Shown: positions 37,101 to 44,793 of the stretch, one piece after another | Position numbering within the stretch: the stretch's first letter is position 1 | Layout: every line of letters starts with the position of its first letter | Assembly (NCBI RefSeq): GCF_047663525.1 | Contig: NC_092611.1 | Location: 5,493,001-5,557,000, forward strand | Length of the DNA stretch: 64,000 nucleotides | Source: Anas platyrhynchos | Lineage: Eukaryota; Chordata; Aves; Anseriformes; Anatidae | Direction of reading: 5' to 3' | Made by a program: the position numbers and the translations under genes | The notes under the pieces: model-generated | Told to the model about the DNA's origin: nothing | The model's input: the letters and a program-made list of their open reading frames with translations, nothing else | The model's database searches: none

Positions 37101-38929
37101 AGAAACCCATTGGGACTGCTCGGTTAGCAGGGGGAACCCGTTAGACTCCAGGAGCCTCCTGAATGCCTGGCTTGTTTTCCCATCCTCTCTGCAGCTTCCC
37201 GAGCTTGAAAAACAGGGGAGGAAAATAAATCAATAGGACGCGAAGATAAATACGCTTCTTAGTGTTTGCGTGTTGCAGCTGATTTCTCCTGCCGTGCTGT
37301 GGCGGCTGCATAATTCATGATCTCCCCGGTAAGGTGCAAAGTGGGGTCTGTGGGCACCAAGCTCCTGCTGCATGCTCCTGGCACAGGCACAGCTCCTGCT
37401 TCTGGAGGTGGGGAGGGAGATCCCAGTCCTGCATGGAACAGGGATTATTTGGGGTGTCCCCCACTGCCCTGCTGGCTCCTGGCCTCTCCACGCCATTCAC
37501 CGCCTGACCTTGGGCTCGCTTGCTGCAGTTTTGATCTCAGCACCTGCAAAGTGCAAGAGCAGGCAGCTCTCCCCAGCAGCTGGGTGAGCTCAGGACAGCC
37601 GATGGCCCAGCAGAACACCTTCACGAAGGCTCAGGTGTGGTGAAACCAGGGGACTGGGGCTGCCACAGCAGGGACAAGAGGGTGCCTGCCTTTAGCCATC
37701 ACCCCTCATGGGGATCCCAGCTCCTCCCCACCGAATGGGTTTTATCTGAGGATCTGGGATTTTAAAGGGGAAGGTTTCAGAGGCGTTTCCTTCCAATCCT
37801 TGAAACAAACACAACCGGGAAGGAGAGCACAGAGCTAAGACCTTGATGCTAGAGAAGGGCAGAAACCGACCTGCTTTTATGGGAGATTAGGGGAAACCTA
37901 GTTTCATCTTAAGCCACCAAAGGCTTCTAAAAGCCCCAAAGAATAGACTGTGCAACTCCAAAGAGCCTCTCAGGGCTTAGCTAAGAAAAGTCAATTTAAA
38001 GTTCAGGTGCAGCCTACTTAGCTAAAGAGCCGAGCTCTGCAAAAAGCAGAGCTTTTGGGTGCCCTGCGCGGAGCTGCACCACGCCACAGACCTGCTCTGC
38101 TCCCCCACGAGCAAACACCATCCTCCATCACACCAGGCGTTATTCTAAACAGCAGTGACTTCCCCGCTTGGAAAATATTTAATTGCTCATCTTTGCATTG
38201 TTAAAGAGTCAGGAAAACAACCCAGGGGTGATGCGTGTCCTCCATGGGGCAGCTCCAGGGTGCGCATGGGCACATGGCAAAAGGCAAACCAGAGGAAAAT
38301 AAAACTCAAAATAATCAAGAGCCTGCTAGACAGTGGGGCTGGAAATCGCAGCGCAAACACCAAACACATCTGCGAGGCGCAGGGGAAATTTTTAATCTTC
38401 AAAATTGGCAAAAGATTTGAGATAGCTGGAGAACAATCAGCCCTCCCCTCCGTGCCTGCAGGAAGTGACAAACTTTGCATAAACCATTTCCCTTCCCTCT
38501 GATCGGGCAAAGCTGCTGCCAACCTGTGGAGAAGACCCAACCCCAACCCCAGATATATATATTAAGGAGCAGGGAGCGTTAGGAAGGGGCAGTGCAATGG
38601 GACAGGGTCCAGCTGTGCCTGCCCTGAGCTTGGTTTCTGCTTTCTGAGGCAGGGAAGCCGCAGCCCCACACCAGGGTTATGATGAGGAGGGGGCATTCCC
38701 CCAAAAGCAGGGGGTGCATTTCCCCGGCGGGATAAATGCCACGGAGTGGGGAGGGGATTAAAACCAGCACCTTCGTGCTGCTGAGCCTCCGAGGCAGCGT
38801 CGCCCTGAGATTCACACCAGCCCTGGATGAAGCTGGAATATTAATGCGCGGGAGGACGGCGTCTGCCTCGGCCAGGCACCGGCTCTGCGCGGGAGAGAGA
38901 TACCAGGAGCTCAATTTGTGTTTGCCTGA
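34171..38929. other. Non-coding stretch, no gene seen
   Basis: An AT-rich section (34.25-35.05 kb) is followed by GC-richer DNA. Chance frames reach 152 codons (36381-36839 -) but none is exon-like. A TATATATATTAAGG element lies at 38.55 kb. No RNA gene or repeat family recognised. Confidence 0.55.
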
Positions 38930-39018
38930 GCCGAGATGAAAATCTAATTAAACATGGCGTTGGGGCTTGGAGGAGCCAGGGATGGGGCTGGAATATAAAG
39001 CGCGGCTGCCACCCGCAG

Positions 39019-39138
39019 ATCAGAGGGCAATATTAATAAACCCACGGAGGGGGACCGGGGGATCAGCCGGTAATATTGATAAATGTAAAGCAAAGACAAA
39101 GCAGCCAGGGAATATTGGATGGTAATGCTGATAAAAAT
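39019..39138 (+). repeat. Short degenerate tandem repeat with AATATTRATAAA cores
   Basis: GATCAG...CAATATTAATAAA (39019-39040) is followed by GATCAG...TAATATTGATAAA (39061-39082), a spacing of 42 bp. Decayed echoes follow: GAATATTGG near 39110 and GTAATGCTGATAAA near 39122. The cores contain GATA-like and homeodomain-like motifs. It is either a decayed minisatellite or an array of binding sites. Confidence 0.5.
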
Positions 39139-39778
39139 GCTACAGGGACCGCCTCGACAACAGGCTGCTGATCGCCCTGCCTGCTTCCCGGGGCGGGGGA
39201 CAGCGTCGAGGGGCGTCTGGCACCCCTGCAGCAATGTGTGGTGGGGATTTCTGCTGGATTTAGCCCCTGGAAGGGTTGGGGCTAAAGGAGGAGTCGAGGG
39301 CAGAGGGTTTCACCCCGCAGCTGCTGCTCTGCAGGCTGAGAGCTTCCTGGCCTTGCACAATTGCCCGGAATCTTTCACCTGGTCCTAAGTGTGCCAGAGG
39401 GATGTTTGCTCCCTCCCAGTCTCAGCAGTGCTCAGGGGTGCTGGGGACGGTGTGGTGGTGTGCACAGGCTGCTCCCTGGGGATGTGTGCGCTAAGGGGAC
39501 AGCACTGATGGGGACAGAGCAGGGAAAGGGGCCCCAGCTCTAGTGGCAGGGCTGGTGGTTGCATCTCATGTCTTGTACAGCCCTTTTGGTCTCTTCAGGA
39601 GGACCAAATGAAGCTGTACGGGAGGCACCAGGCACGGAAATTCAGCAAAAAGCTGCAAGGGACCTTCCTCACCCACTGCCTCAACTCGCCCCGTGATGTC
39701 CTTGCACCCCATTGCTATCATTTTTCAGCAGGAAAGAGTGAGGCAGGGGGTGCTGGTGGAGAGTGGGGGCTGCTCAGA

Positions 39779-39797
39779 CCCTAACCCTAATGGCGGG

Positions 39798-39832
<35 letters not shown>

Positions 39833-39834
39833 CA
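39779..39834 (-). repeat. Interstitial telomeric repeat, opposite orientation
   Basis: CCCTAACCCTAA, an 8-base interruption (TGGCGGGA), then five CCCTAA units with one extra A (CCCTAAACCC). On the + strand this is CCCTAA, opposite to the two TTAGGG blocks near 34 kb. It is the longest and least degenerate of the three. Confidence 0.92.
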
Positions 39835-40276
39835 CCCAAACAGTTGGACTCCCCTGCAGGAATTCACAGGTCCCCTGGGGAGGGACAGAGGCCACCAGCG
39901 ACCCAAGCGTCCCCCACCTCCCTGCAGCCACTGCTGGAGACACCAAGCACCCAGAGCCCTGCTCTCAGCACCCCCTTTTGCCTCCCCTCCTGCAGCACGC
40001 CCCGGCAGAGCAATCAGGAGGAGCCACGGAGCACATTTTGAATCCCAGGCTGTGCGTTTCGGAGCTGCCAGAGCGATGATTTAAACATGAAGTCAGAGCA
40101 GGAACGGCACTGTCAGAGCTGCAGCGCTTGCTCCGATCGATGGCTCCCTGAGGGGCTGCGACGTGCCTGCGCTCAGAGCCACCTGCAGACACCGTGCCTC
40201 ATCCAGAGCAGCCCCTCGGCTCGACGAGACCCCTTCCTCCCTTTGCTTTGCTAGGTGAGACCCTGGGACAAGAGCC

Positions 40277-40322
40277 CAAGGAGGAGAAAGAGGAGAAGGA
40301 AGAGAAGGAGGAGGAGGAGGAT
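40277..40322 (+). repeat. Polypurine AGG/GAA tract
   Basis: Continuous purines (AAGGAGGAGAAAGAGG and similar, ending GAGGAGGAGG). Simple-repeat-like. The protein-like EEKEEKEEKE reading is a by-product. Confidence 0.8.
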
Positions 40323-41467
40323 GCATGGTACTGGGAGGAGGAGAGGAGACAAGCCTGTTACCTGGCTGCAAAAAGGGGACCTTCAGACTCTGGAAGTGCC
40401 CCAGTTCATGGCTCATCACATCCAGGGCACCTTCTCTGCGCCCCCCCAGCTCCAGGCTCAGTTCCTGCACCCACGGAGGCGCCACAGAGCCCAGACCCCT
40501 CCCAGGCAGCCCAAGCTCTCCTCACCACCTTGGGATCCATTTTGTCCTGCTGAGGGACAATGTGTGGCCCCTGTGTGTTCCCCAGCCCCACCAGCACAGC
40601 TGAGCTGACCCCATAACGCTGGGGGTGCCGGGCTCGGGGGTCCCACACACATCGATGCTCCTCAGCCACAGGGAGCCCCTGCCCCAGGCGGCACCCCACA
40701 GTCCTGAAATCCCTGATCCACAAGCACCTCAATTAGCTCCTCCAGCATCACTTAGCTCCATAAATGCCTCTGTCACGGCTGAAAAACCTCGTATTTGCTG
40801 GTCGTTTCCTTCTAATTCAGCACGACTCCTTTCCCCTGGAGTCCAGGTGCAAGTGGGCACGTTGGTTCCCCTCCTCCTTCCCGCAGGGCTTAATCAGGCG
40901 TGGAGCAAAGCTTGATTAGAGCTCCTTAATGACCCCATCACCTGCCTCCCATGGGCAGGAGGGAGGCAGCCAGCGAGGGGGCTGCTTGTGGCCTTCCCCT
41001 GCCTCCCGGTGAGCAGAGGGCTGAGCACGAAACCAGCACCCTGAGCTGGGTGCTGCACCTCCCTGAGCACCCATCGAACACACCGAGGCGTAAAAAGTTC
41101 ATGAATCCTCCCGAAAAGCAACCCGCCCCTCAAATCTGTCACTGCAGGGAGGCTGGGGGACACAGAGGGACCTGGTGCTGTGGGGATAGCACTGGTGGTG
41201 AAGGGAAAAGGGGTGGGTGGATGGCAGCAGCCCCTCCGTCCCGGCTCCGCAGCAGGATAACCGATGGCCAGCGATGTTGTAGGAGGCTTCCCGTGGAGAT
41301 GCCTCTTTCTTTTTCTCCTCTCCCATCCTCTCCTTGTCATCTCTCCGCCGGCACTGCCACCTTGTGGCATGGCCACCAGGAGGGCTGGAGGCCTCGTGGC
41401 ACCGGCCACCAGTCCTGGACATGGCACCGGGACACAGTAGGCACAGCCCAGACGGTGCACGCAGCCT

Positions 41468-41473
41468 TTTATT
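41468..41473 (-). terminator. Poly(A) signal of the six-exon minus-strand gene
   Basis: AATAAA on the minus strand, 184 bases beyond the stop codon at 41657-41659. It is followed on that strand by GT-rich sequence (GGGCTGTGCCTACTGTGTCC at about 41.42-41.45 kb), as expected for a cleavage and polyadenylation site. Confidence 0.7.
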
Positions 41474-41656
41474 TTTGGGCAAGCCAGAGCCACGGAGGTG
41501 ACAAAAAGGTCCAAATGCAGACAGGGAAGGGGAGCGGGGAGAGCATCAACCTGCAGGGAGAAGTGGAGAGCCGTAAGGGAAGGGGTGGCAGCGGCTGGGG
41601 CAGGGGTAGGAGGGTGATAGGGGGAGGTGAGCAGTGGGGCAGGGCTCGCTTACCTC

Positions 41657-42035
41657 CTAGTCCTCATCGGGAAGCGGGGCCTGGCTCTTGGTGTCCAGCA
41701 TGGAATCCAGCGTGGAGTCCAGCGTGGGATCCATCATGGGATCCACCATGGGATCCACCATGGGGTCCATCATGGGATCCATCACGGAGTCCATCATGGA
41801 GTCCATCCCGCTGTCTGTCCCGGTGTCCATCCCTGTGTCCATCCCGGTGTCCGTCTCGGTGTCCAGCCCAGTGTACGTCCCGGTGTCCTTCATGGTGTCC
41901 TTCATGGTGTCCATCACGGTGTCCATGGCGTCCATCACAGTGTCTATCCTGGTGTCCTTCACAGCCTCCGTCACGGCCTCCATCACGGCGTCCATCACGG
42001 TGCCCGGCATGCCTTGGAGCAGCACCTGGGACACG
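41657..42035 (-). CDS. Exon 6 of the six-exon gene, terminal repeat exon
   Basis: Acceptor CCTCTGCTGGCCGCAG|CGTGTCC. Its first base completes the glycine codon begun in exon 5. After GVSQVLLQGMPG the frame runs for about 100 residues as a tetrapeptide repeat with aspartate in every fourth position (TVMD, AVME, then many TGMD, SMMD, PMMD, PMVD units). It closes in TKSQAPLPDED and TAG. The repeat unit is 12 bp. Very acidic and methionine-rich overall. Confidence 0.68.
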
Positions 42036-43367
42036 CTGCGGCCAGCAGAGGTTATGGGGCAGGGGGCACAGGACCCCACCAGGTTGGGGCACCCCCTTTC
42101 TCCTTGCAGGGAGCCAGGGTTTGATGCCCTCCTGCTTTTAATTCCTGACTGATAAAATGAGGGTGAAAGGGATCTGGGCCTCTCCCCTACTGAGGGACCA
42201 CAAGCCACAAACCCACGTTTGGGCAAAGGGAGCCCTCCCAAAAAATCCACGCCAAGGGGACCTCACCCATTTTTAGCTTGCTCCTTCCTGTCCTCCACCA
42301 GATCATCCTCCAGCAGGCTCGAGACGCGATGGACGCGGGTCTGGCTGCAAGAACCACTCCTCAGATGCTGCCACAGCCACCGCTGCCCCCAGCACCCCCT
42401 CCTGGTGCCCTGTGCCCCCCCAGGGCTTTACCTCCACCTCAAGTACTGGACCTTCATCCTGTCCTCCACGAGGACCTGCCCGTGTGGCTGCACCCCACGG
42501 TCAGCATCACCCTGGGGAAAGTGGAGCGGGGGGCAAGTTAACCATGGCAGCAGGTCCTCGGGGGGGTGGGATAGGGGATGGAGGGACCCTGGGGTGGGAA
42601 AGGGGGTGAGGAAACCTCCCCTGTGCCCTGTTGGCGTGGGTACAGGGGGGCTGAAGCCTGCTGCCTCTGAGGGTGCAGGCAGGAGGGTTTCCCACCCGAG
42701 GGAATGTCAGGATTCAGGCAGCCCCCCAGGACCTCCCATCCCAGCACCACAGAGGGGTTTATTGGGGTCCCAGGTGTTGCCGTGGGTGCTGACCTGGGGG
42801 CTTGGACCACCGGCTTGCTGGGAGGCTGGAGGAGCTGCTGCAGGCTCTGCTTGGGGCTCTGCCCAGGGCTCTGCCCGTGGTTCTGCCCGGGGCTCTCCTT
42901 GGGGCTCTCCTTGTGGCCCTGCCTCGGGCTCTGCCCAGATTTCCAGCACCCTCTGGAACAACCTGGAGAGCAGCTCTTCACCCTGCGAAGGGAGCAGAGC
43001 TGCAGGCTGGCTGTGGCTGCACCAGGGGCTGCATCCCGACATGTGGCACTGGCTCGGTCCTCAAAAAAAAAATGCCCTGGATATAAAGCCCAGGCTCCCC
43101 CCAACCCCTACGGGCACTCTCCTGCCTCATCTTCACCTTGCGCAGACACCAACTGACCGTGGCCAACGCATCCACATCCTCCACGGGGCCATCCTGGAAG
43201 AGGGGAACCTGGTGAGCCCTGGGACTCACCCAGGGTCCAAACCTGCCCCAAGGAGCCGGGGGGCACAGCCCCCGCCACCCCCTGCTCACCGGTGCGCTGT
43301 CAGTGGGGATGTGCCCGCCGGTGCCTTTCCGTGCCGCGATGTACGCCAGCCACAGGGACACGATCAT
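41657..43367 (-). CDS. Unrecognised six-exon gene with tetrapeptide repeats
   Basis: Exons on the minus strand, in transcript order: 43367-43290, 43193-43137, 42982-42794, 42511-42432, 42344-42267, 42035-41657. Every intron starts GT and ends AG. The phases agree at all five joins (0, 0, 0, 2, 2). The total of 861 bases gives 286 residues plus TAG. The protein starts MIVSLWLAYIAARK, with ATG in good context (A at -3). It then has a helical EELLSRLFQRVLEIW segment, a GEP/AEP repeat, a charged LLEDDLVEDRKEQ segment and a long C-terminal [MVL]-D-x-x repeat ending in PLPDED. The frame stays open upstream of the ATG to about 43562 and a possible acceptor precedes it, so a longer N-terminus is possible. 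I do not recognise the family and propose no function. The join consistency and the poly(A) signal make it unlikely to be chance. Confidence 0.68.
41695..41998 (-). repeat. 12-bp minisatellite in terminal exon (about 25 units)
   Basis: On the + strand the units read like GGATCCATCATG, GGATCCACCATG, GTGTCCATCCCG and GTGTCCTTCATG. Identity is highest at the 41.70-41.82 kb end. There are no stop codons in at least five of the six frames across the array, which explains the long overlapping open frames on both strands here. Confidence 0.9.
42267..42344 (-). CDS. Exon 5 of the six-exon gene (26 codons, split at both ends)
   Basis: Acceptor GTGGTTCTTGCAG|CCAGACC, donor AAATGG|GTGAGG. The incoming two-base phase is completed by C, and two bases (GG) are left for the next exon. 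Encodes QTRVHRVSSLLEDDLVEDRK and EQAKN, probably helical and charged. Confidence 0.66.
42432..42511 (-). CDS. Exon 4 of the six-exon gene (26 codons plus 2 bases)
   Basis: Acceptor CACTTTCCCCAG|GGTGATG, donor GGTGGAG|GTAAAG. Enters in phase 0 and leaves with two bases (AG) that combine with the next exon to form serine. Encodes a charged stretch including GQVLVEDRMKVQYLRW. Confidence 0.66.
42794..42982 (-). CDS. Exon 3 of the six-exon gene (63 codons)
   Basis: Acceptor CTCCCTTCGCAG|GGTGAAG, donor CCCCAG|GTCAGC, phase 0 at both ends. It begins GEELLSRLFQRVLEIW (predicted helix) and continues with a 12-bp minisatellite read as GEPQ, GEPR, AEPR, AEPW, AEPQ and AEPA. It ends in a Pro/Ala/Gln/Ser linker. 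Confidence 0.66.
42836..42935 (-). repeat. 12-bp minisatellite in exon 3 (about seven to eight units)
   Basis: On the + strand the unit is about GGGGCTCTGCCC, with variants such as GTGGTTCTGCCC and GGGGCTCTCCTT. On the minus strand it encodes the GEP/AEP tetrapeptides. The sequence is unrelated to the terminal-exon array but has the same period. Confidence 0.85.
43137..43193 (-). CDS. Exon 2 of the six-exon gene (19 codons)
   Basis: Acceptor CTCTTCCAG|GATGG, donor CGCAAG|GTGAAG, phase 0 at both ends. Encodes DGPVEDVDALATVSWCLRK. An internal GTCAGT after ACG could act as an alternative donor, also in phase 0, and would shorten the exon by seven codons. Confidence 0.62.
43290..43367 (-). CDS. 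Exon 1 of the six-exon gene (26 codons)
   Basis: Encodes MIVSLWLAYIAARK and then a Gly/Thr/His-containing tail ending in DSAP. The donor is CCG|GTGAGC, phase 0. The hydrophobic start could be a weak membrane-directing or buried helix. The first-exon status is the least certain part of the model, because CCGGGGCAG just upstream could act as an acceptor for a further 5' exon. Confidence 0.55.
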
Positions 43368-43824
43368 CCTGGGCACCCTGCCCCGGGGCAGCCCCCGGCA
43401 CCACCAGCACCCCCGGATTGTTGGGTCAGAGCCGGAACCGGCACCACAGGGCTCCCGGAGCAACGGGGAGAAGGGTGGGGGGGACCCGATTCTGCCCCGC
43501 TCAGCACAAAGCTGCCACTGCCCCGAGCTGCAGCACCACTTGGAGAGGGTGGCAGGGAGCAAAGCTCTCGCCCCACCAGTGATCTTGCCCCAAGAAAGTC
43601 ATGAAACATGGATGGAGGTTGGGGAGAAGCGCCTCCACCTCCACCCCACCGCACCTGTGGCTGTGGGATTGAGGGCACCCGATGGAATTCAACCCATGGC
43701 ACCCACCCGACCCCCAGACCCCAAGGGACAAGCATCCTCCCCCCTCTCTGGCAACAGCCCCAGAGCAGCCCGTCTGCTCCCAAGAGCCCCAACCCAACCC
43801 AATGATGTCAAACGGACTTCATTT
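43368..43824. other. Short intergenic space between two minus-strand transcripts
   Basis: GC-rich sequence with no TATA box seen at a suitable distance from the ATG at 43367. It would have to contain the promoter of the six-exon gene, or further 5' exons of it. The frame continuing upstream from exon 1 to about 43562 may belong to a longer first exon. Confidence 0.4.
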
Positions 43825-43858
43825 TTTATTATTTTTTTTTTTTTAGCAAATGTTTATT
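43825..43858 (-). terminator. Two poly(A) signals at the end of 3'UTR-like sequence
   Basis: AATAAA on the minus strand at 43858-43853 and again at 43830-43825, separated by an A-rich stretch. GGGTTGGGTTGGGG, a GT-rich downstream element on that strand, follows at about 43.79-43.80 kb. Confidence 0.5.
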
Positions 43859-44728
43859 TATATCAAAATACAAAACATTTCTGAAGCAGGGTAATGTTAC
43901 ATGAGGAGCAAGTTAATCAGTTCCAAAACCCATCATTCTCCTACAGAATGGCTAGTTGTACGTAACATCGCAACACCGCCATCATTTCTTAAGTGGGTAC
44001 ATTAGAGGAGAAAAAAAAAATAAAAATAATAATAAAAAAAAAAGAAGTCAATCTATGAACATGCAATGTTACCAGCAATAAATTGTTAAGTACCCAGCAG
44101 GCCTTAAAATCCCAGCAGGTGGAGACCGAGGGACCAGCTACCTCCAGTAAGGCAGGGCTTCAAGCTATTCTCTTCCACTTTTTGTTGGCTTGTCAGCGTT
44201 TAGTTGGGAGCCAACACCAGCCCAGGAGCCCGAGGGGCCAGTTTGCCTTGGCAGAGCGGGTTTATTGCTTAGGGCTATCAAAGCAGACGCAGCTCGGGGC
44301 CACCCCCAGCAGCAGGCTAACCCCGAGAGGTCTGCGTTAGCCAAGCTGGAAGATGTAAAACCCCCCCAAGGCAGGCGGGGAGGGCAGCGAGGAGGTCTCA
44401 ATTCCCTGCCCGGGGCAGGTTAGCACCCAATTGGAAGGAGAAGAGGGGGACGAAGGGCCCCAATTCTGCCCCGTGCTGCGCAGGGCGGATGGTGGCTTCC
44501 CCTCCCCGCGGCCCTGGGGTCCCTCCTGGAGACCCTTCCCGGGGACCCCGGTGGCACCTGCGAGGCCACCGCCGGTCCCTGCTGCTGGCATTTCGGAGGC
44601 CTTCACGAGAACGGAGGCCGAGAGCAACAATACAGATACAGAGAGTATACAGAGCGCAGAGTAAGTGTTCGTATAAGGCTTTGGTACAGCACCATCATGT
44701 CTCAGATTTATTTCTAAATCGTTTACAG

Positions 44729-44793
44729 AAAAAAAAAAAAAAAAAAAGCTCACTGAAAAAATAGTGTTTTGTTTCTCTTTTTTTTTTTTTTTA
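44729..44793. repeat. Poly(A) run followed by poly(T) run
   Basis: 19 adenines at 44729-44747, then a 14-base T-run at 44780-44793 about 30 bp on. A potential short hairpin inside the UTR-like region. Confidence 0.8.

Larger units (their letters stand above)
39139..41467. other. Non-coding stretch downstream of the minus-strand gene
   Basis: GC-rich DNA holding the third telomeric block and a purine-rich AGG/GAA tract at 40277-40322. The open frames around 40.2-40.7 kb overlap on both strands and show no exon features. The low-coordinate end is about 2.3 kb beyond the poly(A) site of the gene at 41.5-43.4 kb. Confidence 0.55.

Noticed and set aside
40277-40340. EEKEEKEEKEEEED-type acidic coding repeat on the + strand
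   Set aside because: It is the direct translation of a polypurine simple repeat. No exon borders or conserved flanks.
41627-42124. + strand frame with HHGVHHGIHHG histidine-glycine repeats
   Set aside because: Looks like a metal-binding repeat, but it is another frame of the same minisatellite without supporting exons.
40951-42141. 396-codon open frame on the + strand with a PSWCPSWCPSRC-type repeat
   Set aside because: The repeat is the antisense reading of the 12-bp minisatellite, which is open in nearly every frame. No + strand splice framework or poly(A) signal supports it.
42219-43604. 461-codon open frame on the + strand
   Set aside because: It is antisense to five of the six minus-strand exons and runs straight through their introns and splice sites. 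It has no domain, and it is open mainly because of GC-rich composition and the exon 3 minisatellite.
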